Below, one piece after another: positions 7,760 through 13,250 of a stretch of DNA of 33,232 bases. The notes beneath the pieces are model-generated. The model searched no databases and was not told the DNA's origin. It saw only the letters and a list, made by a program, of their open reading frames with translations. Position numbers and translations under genes: made by a program. The stretch spans positions 1-33,232 of IMG/VR virus record IMGVR_UViG_3300010885_010604; one strand, 5' to 3'. Position 1 is the stretch's first letter. Every line of letters starts with the position of its first letter. This stretch comes from a virus.

Positions 7760-7785
7760 AAAAAAGCCCACGTATAAGGTGGGCT
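7760..7785 (-). terminator. Rho-independent terminator (leftward)
   Basis: On the minus strand AGCCCAC and GTGGGCT form a 7-bp stem around a 7-nt loop and are followed by six Ts. It lies 45 bp past the stop codon of the 49-aa gene at 7830-7979. A second perfect stem, AAACCTAG/CTAGGTTT (7787-7794 with 7809-7816), sits immediately before it. Together with the promoter at 8012-8040 this closes a one-gene transcription unit. Confidence 0.85.
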
Positions 7786-7829
7786 GAAACCTAGGCCTTG
7801 GGAGATTACTAGGTTTTCATTCTGCGGAC

Positions 7830-7979
7830 TTAATCTACAAAGTTGCGAAGTGAATGAAATGGATTAAGTTCTTCACTTAATTTTTCTGCCTTTTCAAGCA
7901 CATCTGGGTCATTTTCCCAATCAAGTTTTGCTACTTCTTGATAAAACTTTTCTTGTGCGATTTCAAAATCTCTTTTCAT
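7830..7979 (-). CDS. 49-aa protein, first gene of leftward arm
   Basis: A short acidic helical protein, MKRDFEIAQEKFYQEVAKLD at the N terminus, ending SLRNFVD. It is too short for ordinary ORF cut-offs but has an AGGGATAG ribosome site and its own near-consensus promoter (8012-8040) and terminator (7760-7785). Heptad-like spacing of hydrophobics suggests one or two amphipathic helices. I do not recognise it. As the only gene between a strong promoter and a terminator that precedes the whole packaging and structural operon, it could be a regulator such as an antiterminator or anti-host factor; this is inference from layout. Confidence 0.75.
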   Translation of the reverse strand: MKRDFEIAQEKFYQEVAKLDWENDPDVLEKAEKLSEELNPFHSLRNFVD

Positions 7980-8011
7980 TTCTCTATCCCTTTGTTTGTT
8001 GCTATGTGTAT

Positions 8012-8040
8012 ATTATACTGCAATTGCGATTGCGAGTCAA
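8012..8040 (-). promoter_or_regulatory. Leftward sigma70-type promoter
   Basis: On the minus strand TTGACT (8040-8035) and a perfect TATAAT (8017-8012) are separated by exactly 17 bp. The predicted start lies about 25 bp upstream of the 49-aa gene. It is read by host RNA polymerase if the host uses a standard housekeeping sigma factor. It lies within the divergent region between the leftward and rightward arms. Confidence 0.85.
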
Positions 8041-8094
8041 TGCCGTTTGATAACCCAGAGTTTTATAGGGTTATTATTGTGGTTTAAATACAAC

Positions 8095-8502
8095 ATGCCA
8101 AAATTAAAGAATTATTACACTCCTGTAAGTGCGGCAGAATGGGATCATTTGTGTGCCACAGGTGACTTGGTGCCAACAAGACTAATGCTCACAGGCCGTG
8201 ACTGGCGAGTTGGACGATTACTACGTGGAATTTGTTTGGTGAATCGTCCTGAGTGGGCAGATGATCTGGCACGTGACCATTTCCGTATACCAGGGCGTAT
8301 TAAAATAGTCCAAGTGCCTGATCGCCAACTGCCATACCGTCCTACTTTGCCTTGTTGCGATTACTCACCAGAAAAGTTCGCCGCAGAGCTACAGGCCTGG
8401 GTCTACACAGACACCATACATCTTACCACTTCAAAGTATATGGAATACGAAGTTCGTGAGGTGGATCAAAAGTTCGCCAATATCATTGACATTAATATCT
8501 AA
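8095..8502 (+). CDS. Hypothetical protein, first gene of rightward arm
   Basis: A 135-aa soluble protein, not recognised. It is Trp-, Arg- and Asp-rich with two adjacent Cys (LPCCDYS near residue 90) and no membrane segment. The ATG at 8095 is favoured over an upstream in-frame start at 7996 because the latter would lie across the leftward promoter. No Shine-Dalgarno site is seen; an AT-rich TTTAAATA just before the ATG could be a -10 box giving a leaderless or short-leader transcript. A TAACCC/GGGTTA inverted repeat (8051-8056 with 8068-8073) in the upstream gap could be an operator. Confidence 0.75.
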   Translation: MPKLKNYYTPVSAAEWDHLCATGDLVPTRLMLTGRDWRVGRLLRGICLVNRPEWADDLARDHFRIPGRIKIVQVPDRQLPYRPTLPCCDYSPEKFAAELQAWVYTDTIHLTTSKYMEYEVREVDQKFANIIDINI

Positions 8503-8514
8503 ATAACATATACT
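8486..8514 (+). promoter_or_regulatory. Rightward sigma70-type promoter with consensus -35
   Basis: TTGACA (8486-8491), 17-bp spacer, TATACT (8509-8514). The -35 box lies inside the end of the gene at 8095-8502. The predicted transcription start, about seven bases after the -10, falls on or next to the A of the ATG at 8521, which would give a leaderless message for the next gene. Confidence 0.85.
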
Positions 8515-8520
8515 AACAGT

Positions 8521-8754
8521 ATGTTAACCACGGAAACTATGATGAATCAATTATTTGAAAGACTGCGTTTACAAACCCAAATCACCAGTTTGATACGTCG
8601 CTACGGTGATGTGGCTGCTATGGAACTCTTGGCCACTGCCATAGACGGAGCAGTTAAATACGCAGATAATGAACAAAGAAATAGTGCTTTGGAGAAGAAT
8701 AAAAGATCCCGTGTCAAAAGCTCCACTGTGGAAACCGCTGACACGACCCAGTGA
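8521..8754 (+). CDS. Small helical hypothetical protein, possibly leaderless
   Basis: A 77-aa protein that is helical from about residue 8 to 60 and carries a basic run, KNKRSRVK, near residues 59-66. I do not recognise it; a small DNA-binding or regulatory protein is possible from the basic segment. ATG 8521 coincides with the predicted transcription start of the promoter at 8486-8514. ATG 8539 and 8542 are later in-frame alternatives with a weak GGAA upstream. The 3' third overlaps another ORF in a different frame (8669-8842). Confidence 0.65.
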   Translation: MLTTETMMNQLFERLRLQTQITSLIRRYGDVAAMELLATAIDGAVKYADNEQRNSALEKNKRSRVKSSTVETADTTQ

Positions 8755-8842
8755 GCCCACACCAGCGGAGGTTCTGGCTTGGTTAGAATATTACCAAAAA
8801 CACCAGCAAATACCCAGACTTTTAAGTCATCTTGATAAATAA
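8669..8842 (+). CDS. Overlapping small ORF
   Basis: A 57-aa ORF overlapping the end of the preceding gene by 86 nt. It reads MNKEIVLWRRIKDPVSKAPL at its start and ends in a plausible helix rich in Leu, Tyr, Gln and His. Its composition looks coding (several Trp, Pro and acidic/basic residues) and it continues 88 nt beyond the upstream stop. No strong ribosome site is seen inside the upstream gene. It could be coupled, or simply an open frame; I give it modest weight. Confidence 0.4.
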   Translation: MNKEIVLWRRIKDPVSKAPLWKPLTRPSEPTPAEVLAWLEYYQKHQQIPRLLSHLDK

Positions 8843-8866
8843 ATTTGTTGTAGTAGACGGATGCCG

Positions 8867-8939
8867 CAATGTTATCATAACATTGTGAAATTCCTATATT
8901 CAAGTTCACTAGACATAAAGTCTATTAATATCATATTAA
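8867..8939. repeat. Three adjacent perfect inverted repeats
   Basis: CAATGTTAT-C-ATAACATTG (8867-8885), TAGAC-ataaa-GTCTA (8910-8924) and TTAATAT-C-ATATTAA (8925-8939) lie in an AT-rich gap between a small ORF and the rightward terminator. The first and third are symmetrical around a single C, the form of dimeric repressor operators. The cluster could also be an origin or RNA-processing region. I see no credible gene in 8843-9012. Confidence 0.6.
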
Positions 8940-9012
8940 GCCATAATATTAAATTAAAATCCTGTTAGGTATCCCTGCTACAACACCTTCTAATAGTTCA
9001 AGAAGTCCCTTG

Positions 9013-9042
9013 AAATACCCAGTTAGTTCTGGGTATTTTTTT
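9013..9042 (+). terminator. Rho-independent terminator (rightward)
   Basis: AAATACCCAG (9013-9022) and CTGGGTATTT (9029-9038) form a perfect 10-bp stem with a 6-nt loop, followed by four further Ts. It ends the transcription unit started at the promoter near 8486. A smaller TTCAAG/CTTGAA stem (8997-9002 with 9009-9014) overlaps its base. Confidence 0.92.
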
Positions 9043-9065
9043 GGCTCGTTTTTCGCCGTAAAAGC

Positions 9066-9094
9066 TTGCTTTTTTCGTTAATGTCATATATACT
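9066..9094 (+). promoter_or_regulatory. Rightward sigma70-type promoter
   Basis: TTGCTT (9066-9071), 17-bp spacer, TATACT (9089-9094), just after the terminator at 9013-9042. The predicted start leaves a leader of about 30 nt before ATG 9131, with AGAGAG as the ribosome site. It drives the paralogous pair that follows and, if nothing stops it, the structured region at 9814-10379. Confidence 0.72.
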
Positions 9095-9130
9095 ACACTA
9101 TGGCTTATAGTATTAGTAGAGAGAAAATTT

Positions 9131-9547
9131 ATGTCAATTGGCAACACCTATAATCAAACATCATTAGACATTGCAGCCGCCCAATATAAGGCACGGCTTA
9201 ATAGTCCATCACTAAAACAAAAGCAAACCTGGCATCAGGAGTTTTTGGAAAGCGGAGCACAATACCGTATGGCGTATTCTGTTTTCCTAAAAGAAAAAAT
9301 TCTCCAGTGGCAAGTAGAAAAGAAACTTCGCAACTGGATTTTTGGCGGTGGAAAATATCACGGTAAGAAAATCAAAGATATTATTAGAACTGATATTTCG
9401 TATATCAACTGGACTTTGACTAATAGTCCAAAAGGCAAAGTATCAAGACAGATTGTATTGTATTGTAGAAATAACAATGTTATACTTGATGTTGTTGAAT
9501 CTAATCCATATCTTAAAAACTTACCTAATCCAAAAACTAAAAGATAA
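9131..9547 (+). CDS. ExoX-C-like domain protein, first of tandem pair
   Basis: A 138-aa basic protein. Residues 72-110 carry GGGKYHGKKIKDII, then SYINW and SPKG, matching the small beta-alpha module I know from the C terminus of exodeoxyribonuclease X-like proteins (GKYxGkxIxxIixxDxsYixW). The N-terminal 65 residues are helical and Gln/Lys-rich. No nuclease catalytic domain is present, so it may be a nucleic-acid-binding accessory rather than an exonuclease. It ends TAATG, sharing one base with the start of its paralogue, which carries the same motif. Confidence 0.7.
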   Translation: MSIGNTYNQTSLDIAAAQYKARLNSPSLKQKQTWHQEFLESGAQYRMAYSVFLKEKILQWQVEKKLRNWIFGGGKYHGKKIKDIIRTDISYINWTLTNSPKGKVSRQIVLYCRNNNVILDVVESNPYLKNLPNPKTKR

Positions 9548-9813
9548 TGGCAAAAATGAACTACAACAGACCCAATAATGGCTATGAAAAACAGCCTTGG
9601 GATAAGTTTAGGCAAGACAATCAAAAAAAAGCAAAAGCATTTAACAACACAATTAATCAAGAATCTGTATTCATCAGCGGCAAATACTGGAACAAAGATA
9701 TAGGGCAAATAATTAATCAGGATCCATCTTATTGTGAGTGGATTTTGGTCAATCAGCCCAGAGGCATCGTAGCAAAACAAATAATCAAATATTTTAATAA
9801 AATTCAAAAGTAA
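9547..9813 (+). CDS. ExoX-C-like domain protein, second of tandem pair
   Basis: An 88-aa basic protein whose second half, GKYWNKDIGQII at residues 45-56, SYCEW at 61-65, PRG at 71-73 and IIKYF near the end, aligns by eye with the domain in the preceding gene. The N-terminal 40 residues are Asn/Gln/Lys-rich and look like a shortened version of the first protein's N terminus. The two therefore probably arose by tandem duplication and are co-translated through the TAATG junction. Function is unknown; a role on DNA or RNA is inferred from the domain and charge. Confidence 0.68.
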   Translation: MAKMNYNRPNNGYEKQPWDKFRQDNQKKAKAFNNTINQESVFISGKYWNKDIGQIINQDPSYCEWILVNQPRGIVAKQIIKYFNKIQK

Positions 9814-10379
9814 GATCCCAGCGACACATACCCTCTCTGTGCGTGGAAGAGTCCAAACCTTTGTTAGCCCTAAATCACTTAAACCACTTGTGGTCCTGAT
9901 TGGGATTTCTAACTAACAGCAACGACTATAAACGAACAAGCCTGGCCAAGGCAGACACCTGGGGCGTGTATATCTTTGGCCAGAGCTTTTAGCGTCTGAT
10001 ACACTATATCACGGGTTGAGCTTCCTTATCACGAAAGGTTTTAAAAATCAACTGGGGGAGGGGGTGATGTTCTCTCTTGAGTCTAACAACAAGTCATTTG
10101 TGAATAGGTATTTCACGTGACAACAACTAAAGGTCATCAGAGATGACCTATCAGATGTCAAAGATGACTGCGTCATCTATCTCTTGACATCTGATCTGCC
10201 GCAAAGCTCTCTTTTAATTAAACAACAAGTTTTAGATGAGACGCTTCAGCGGCGATATCTAAAACAGATGTCTCTTGACATCTCACATACATCTCAGTGA
10301 GTTACTCCAAACCCCACACGAAGATCTGAATTCAGAAAAACTCTCAAGGAGAGTGGTGGTATGTGAAATACCAAAAATC
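9814..10379 (+). ncRNA. Candidate large structured RNA or origin region (no gene for 622 bp)
   Basis: No credible ORF lies between 9814 and 10435. Perfect stems are packed here: CTGGCCAA/TTGGCCAG (9942-9949 with 9976-9983), TGATA/TATCA (9997-10001 with 10007-10011), AGGTCATC/GATGACCT (10131-10138 with 10142-10149), an 11-bp outer stem 10150-10160 with 10185-10195 enclosing AGATGAC/GTCATCT, GTTTTAGAT/ATCTAAAAC (10229-10237 with 10257-10265), AGATGTC/GACATCT (10266-10272 with 10277-10283), ACTCTC/GAGAGT (10340-10354) and TGGTAT/ATACCA (10357-10373). At the 5' end ATCCCA/TGGGAT (9815, 9901) and TGTTAG/CTAACA (9862, 9913) would cross, giving a possible pseudoknot. Size and setting resemble large phage-borne RNAs such as GOLLD or ROOL, but I cannot match it to either. 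Transcription would come from the promoter at 9066. A DNA-level origin is the main alternative. Confidence 0.5.
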
Positions 10380-10408
10380 TTGACAAAATCTTTGTAATAT
10401 TGTATACT
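10380..10408 (+). promoter_or_regulatory. Rightward sigma70-type promoter with consensus -35
   Basis: TTGACA (10380-10385), 17-bp spacer, TATACT (10403-10408), then a leader of about 20 nt with AAGGAG seven bases before ATG 10436. It is one of the two strongest rightward promoters in the window. Two hairpins (10340-10354 and 10357-10373) end just upstream of its -35 box. Confidence 0.9.
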
Positions 10409-10435
10409 GTGATAAATAACACACAAGGAGATATT

Positions 10436-10810
10436 ATGGCTAATATAGAACGTGGTATGAGGGAAATTGAAATTCTCACTGATTACCTAAACAATGTTAT
10501 TATTACAACTGGACGGCCCATTGATCGTGACAATCACACGCTGTGGAAGAAGTTCTTCCACCACTACGACAATGTAGATTGGACCAATATGATTGGTGCT
10601 ATGGACTTGATCAAAGAGCATTATCCAGAAGCATTCAAAATATTTCATAGTCAGGCCATTGCGGATGCTAGAGAAATACTCAGTGATCAAGATAATCAAC
10701 GCGGTAGAATCCTGGACACACGTCCACATAAGAATCGTGCTTGGAAAGCTGCCATGGCCATACGTGAAGTGGTCAACACAGTAAATGGCCTGGATATACC
10801 CAACAAATGA
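10436..10810 (+). CDS. Hypothetical early protein
   Basis: A 124-aa, mostly helical soluble protein with many His, Asp, Asn and Arg residues (for example WKKFFHHYDNVDW near residues 40-52). It has no membrane segment or signal. The start is fixed by an excellent AAGGAG site and by the promoter at 10380-10408. Its stop overlaps the next ATG by 4 nt. I do not recognise a family. A strong host-type promoter and first position suggest an early function such as host takeover, which is inference. Confidence 0.8.
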   Translation: MANIERGMREIEILTDYLNNVIITTGRPIDRDNHTLWKKFFHHYDNVDWTNMIGAMDLIKEHYPEAFKIFHSQAIADAREILSDQDNQRGRILDTRPHKNRAWKAAMAIREVVNTVNGLDIPNK

Positions 10811-11169
10811 CACCAAGACCACATGCACGCAAGCCACGCCCACACATATGGGTCACTGGTCCAGACCCAGAACTACACAAGAAGTTTTTGGTTTGGATAC
10901 AACAACGCAATCAAGCACAATGGCGTGAAGAAGGTTGGGATTTCAGCCTTGAAGATTGGATTGCGATGTGGGGACCATGGTATGCGCTACGTGGGCGTGA
11001 TCGTGGCAGTTATTGCATGACACGCAAGGATGTAGAACTTCCTTGGACCAAAGATAACTGCCATGTCGTCACACGCCAGGCTCACGCACGACGTCAAGGT
11101 CAGTTGGTCGCAGGTGGATACCGCAGTGTGGCACAGGAGCGTCGTAGAACTAAACTAGGATTGAATTGA
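10807..11169 (+). CDS. Hypothetical basic protein with Cys/His/Trp-rich C-terminal module
   Basis: A 120-aa protein starting in a 4-nt overlap with the upstream gene. The N terminus is Arg/Pro-rich. From about residue 60 it reads RGRDRGSYCMTRKDVELPWT and then KDNCHVVTRQAH. This cCLxRxDxxxPWxxDN...RxxH pattern recalls short phage proteins and parts of HNH- or AP2-type endonucleases, but no complete HNH motif is present. It is strongly basic, so nucleic-acid binding is likely. I leave the function open. Confidence 0.75.
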   Translation: MTPRPHARKPRPHIWVTGPDPELHKKFLVWIQQRNQAQWREEGWDFSLEDWIAMWGPWYALRGRDRGSYCMTRKDVELPWTKDNCHVVTRQAHARRQGQLVAGGYRSVAQERRRTKLGLN

Positions 11170-11170
11170 C

Positions 11171-11737
11171 ATGATCGTAGATAAACTTGCACACACAACG
11201 GATGATCCTTGGATCTGGCGTCAGGCCGCAGGGGATGATGTAGAGGATATGATTGCCATGTCAGAATATTATTTTCTTAATGACATAGCATTCCAAACAC
11301 CCAATCGTCGCCATTACTCAAAGAACCTAACACTGGCCATTGTTAATCAATATTACGAGCCACATAACTGTATGATATCAGTGGCACGTGAAAAAAGCAC
11401 TGGCGATTTGTTAGCATGGACTTGGATTGTGCGAAATGAATATGCTTGGTGGGGCAGTGATGAAATGGCTGGGGTAAGAATGGCACAAGTAGCATTGAAA
11501 CTATCAAAGCGAACAAGAATGCGATTAATAAGTCAAGAAATAGATTTGTGGGAAACATGGGCAAAGATCTGTAAAGTTCCAATAATTTTTAGCACAAGTA
11601 TACGTGAAAATCAACAAGCATTTTTACGATTGCATGAACTTCATGGTTATTTTGTGCGTGGCAATGTTGCATATCTACGTGTGCCTACCACACAGTTTGT
11701 GCCAGTGGACGCACCTAGTGGTATTATTACATTGTAA
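11171..11737 (+). CDS. Putative GNAT-like acetyltransferase
   Basis: A 188-aa protein with an overall layout like a GNAT fold: a helical N terminus, a beta segment near 65-95 (MISVAREKSTGDLLAWTWIV), a helical centre, and a C-terminal part with SIRENQQAFLRLHELHGYFV, which mirrors the NxxAxxLYxxxGF closing element of acetyltransferases. The canonical acetyl-CoA loop RxxGxG/A is not evident, so activity is doubtful. Similar GNAT-like genes occur near the structural genes of many environmental phages. An open frame continues past the stop codon in the -1 frame (see 11731-11844). Confidence 0.45.
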   Translation: MIVDKLAHTTDDPWIWRQAAGDDVEDMIAMSEYYFLNDIAFQTPNRRHYSKNLTLAIVNQYYEPHNCMISVAREKSTGDLLAWTWIVRNEYAWWGSDEMAGVRMAQVALKLSKRTRMRLISQEIDLWETWAKICKVPIIFSTSIRENQQAFLRLHELHGYFVRGNVAYLRVPTTQFVPVDAPSGIITL

Positions 11738-11844
11738 ATAGATCAGTTAAGCAACCAAGAGACTATCCAGGATCACGAGATTTTGTTGCTTTCACTCGTG
11801 GGTATCAAGGAATTGGCAAGCCAGCTGGTGTCGTCTCAACGTGA
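11731..11844 (+). CDS. Small ORF lacking an ordinary start codon
   Basis: The frame at 11719-11844 contains no ATG, GTG or TTG before its coding-like stretch VNRSVKQPRDYPGSRDFVAF followed by TRGYQGIGKPAGVVST and a TGA. The stretch looks real: ordered mix of charged and aromatic residues with Gly/Pro turns, no low complexity. Options are an ATT start at 11731 overlapping the upstream stop, a -1 shift joining it to the GNAT-like gene, or a start lost by a single substitution or assembly error. Its end overlaps the convergent holin-like gene by 9 bp. Confidence 0.4.
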   Translation: MVNRSVKQPRDYPGSRDFVAFTRGYQGIGKPAGVVST

Positions 11845-12099
11845 TAATAGGTGTATGATCATGCCACCAAGAGCCGTGATTACTACACCTGCCCAGGCCA
11901 AATACTTTTTGTATACTTCAGTATTGGTAGTTTGTAATGAAGTTTTTATTTCTATTAATACAGATTCTATCTTATCCAAGCGATTATCCACTTGATCAAA
12001 CTTGTTAATTAGTTGTAGGTAGCGTTGTTCACAAAGCTGAACATGCAGTGCTAGGTTATCACTTTCGCCTGGCAATGTTTCAATTATGTTATTGCTCAC
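11836..12099 (-). CDS. Holin-like coiled-coil protein with C-terminal membrane segment
   Basis: An 87-aa protein with a helical, heptad-patterned centre (LINKFDQVDNRLDKIESVLI, about residues 30-49) and one C-terminal membrane segment, YLAWAGVVITALGGMIIHLL, ending in SR. This plan matches XhlA-type holin accessory proteins and other single-pass phage lysis proteins. I prefer GTG 12099, whose GTGA overlaps the Dps stop; TTG 12123 is a longer alternative. It is the last gene of the leftward arm, a usual lysis position. I see no clear terminator after it. Confidence 0.62.
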   Translation of the reverse strand: MSNNIIETLPGESDNLALHVQLCEQRYLQLINKFDQVDNRLDKIESVLIEIKTSLQTTNTEVYKKYLAWAGVVITALGGMIIHLLSR

Positions 12100-12533
12100 G
12101 ATAAACTTGAGTTGATCATCCAAATGAACCGTTTGAGTTCAGCCAAACGATCTTGGCTGTGGTTGGCAATTTGTTCTTGATCATCGTCCGTGGCCGCAAT
12201 GATCAGTTGGTGATGTAGGTCAACCAGGGTTTGTAGATCAACGCAGACTTCTGTTAACAATTCATCTTCCGTGCCATCAATCACAGACATTTCATCTATT
12301 TGACTTAGGTCAGTTATGGCATCACTTGACATTGGCACAAATGCATCCAGGGTGCGAACGAACTCACCCAAAGTGTCAATGTCTTCAAAGTTAGCTTCAT
12401 AGATTTTTTGCAGTAACTTGTGCCAGCTATAAAAGTTTGGCCCTACTAGGTTTAGATGTGCTATGTGGCTACGTGTGTAGGCCACGTGTGTGGTTGCAAA
12501 CGTTTCTGTTAATTTGTCTACTAATGCTGTCAT
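12096..12533 (-). CDS. dps: Dps-like ferritin (DNA protection during starvation)
   Basis: A 145-aa protein of Dps size. HLNLVGPNFYSWH matches the Dps signature HWNxxGxNFxxxH, and DIDTLGEF matches the LDTxAER region. Ferroxidase positions agree in spacing with E. coli Dps: H26, H38, D53 and E57 correspond to H51, H63, D78 and E82; the D67 equivalent is Gln. Dps forms 12-subunit shells that oxidise and store iron and shield DNA. A basic N-terminal DNA-binding tail is missing, so iron or peroxide handling is the likelier role. AGGAAA precedes the ATG. It is co-transcribed with structural and lysis genes, so it is made late or packaged. Confidence 0.85.
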   Translation of the reverse strand: MTALVDKLTETFATTHVAYTRSHIAHLNLVGPNFYSWHKLLQKIYEANFEDIDTLGEFVRTLDAFVPMSSDAITDLSQIDEMSVIDGTEDELLTEVCVDLQTLVDLHHQLIIAATDDDQEQIANHSQDRLAELKRFIWMINSSLS

Positions 12534-12542
12534 TTCATTTCC

Positions 12543-13250
12543 TTATCTTATGGTTGGTTGTGCCAGGGCTTTTTTGGCAGCAGCTTCACGAATCATCATG
12601 TTTAATGCTTCTTGTGGGTTTGGTTGTGTGCGTAACAAATTACGTTGATTCATTGCACCAGCTTGAGCTTGAGTAGGTGCTTGTCCTCGTTGAACCATTG
12701 CAAATGGATTGTTTGCATATTCAGGTGCAGTAGGATTGGCACGTATTTTGTTTTGTTCATAGGCAGCCATATTGTAAGGTAACATTACTGCATTTTCTGG
12801 AGCGGTAACTGCACTGCCAAGAATACCAGCGGCACCACGTGCAATATTTGGTAAGTTAGTTTTTGCAATATTACTTAGTGTTTGGCCAATTGGTTGTGTA
12901 TAAGCACTACCAGTATATCTTTGTGCAAGTGCTTTAATACCTTCTCGTGTATTTTCAATTGGATGTGCAAAAACATCAGTCCACATTTCTGGAGTTGATT
13001 TTGCTACTACTCCAGCAAGATCTTTTGCTTCACGATAAACTGTTCCAGGTATGCCGCCATGAGTAGCACCATAATATCCGCCTACGGTTCTTGCCACTGG
13101 AGAAACTGCTCCAGCTGCAATATTTTGATCTACACTATTTGATTGGCTTTGTTGCGTGACAAAACGTTGTATTTCATCATCAGGAGTGCCATCAGGCACT
13201 TCTACTGTAAAACGTTCACCGTTATGTTCTACTGTTACTCTTTCAGTCAT
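12543..13250 (-). CDS. Putative internal virion/ejection protein
   Basis: A 235-aa protein. The N terminus, VTVEHNGERFTVEVPDGTPD then DEIQRFV, is a small beta-alpha module that I know from the start of many phage virion and injection proteins. The middle is Ala/Gly-rich and weakly amphipathic (about 45-165); the C terminus is Gln/Asn/Ala-rich. Its ATG overlaps the stop of the 830-aa transglycosylase protein by 4 nt, which suggests joint production and perhaps joint assembly in the virion core. No enzymatic motif is visible. Confidence 0.6.
   Translation of the reverse strand: MTERVTVEHNGERFTVEVPDGTPDDEIQRFVTQQSQSNSVDQNIAAGAVSPVARTVGGYYGATHGGIPGTVYREAKDLAGVVAKSTPEMWTDVFAHPIENTREGIKALAQRYTGSAYTQPIGQTLSNIAKTNLPNIARGAAGILGSAVTAPENAVMLPYNMAAYEQNKIRANPTAPEYANNPFAMVQRGQAPTQAQAGAMNQRNLLRTQPNPQEALNMMIREAAAKKALAQPTIR

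Noticed and set aside
8861-8968. 35-codon ORF starting ATGCCGCAATG
   Set aside because: It runs straight through the three palindromes, has no ribosome site and a composition set by AT-rich DNA.
9910-9935. GCAACGACTATAA recalls the R element of group I introns
   Set aside because: No matching downstream P7 strand (TAGTC) or S element was found, and there is no split host gene around it.
10051-10117. Purine run GGGGGAGGGGGTGATG followed by a 17-codon ORF
   Set aside because: The run resembles an anti-Shine-Dalgarno match, but it abuts the ATG with almost no spacing and the ORF is very short. More likely part of the structured region.
10131-10283. CRISPR-like repeats
   Set aside because: The repeated elements are inverted pairs of unequal spacing, not direct repeats separating unique spacers.
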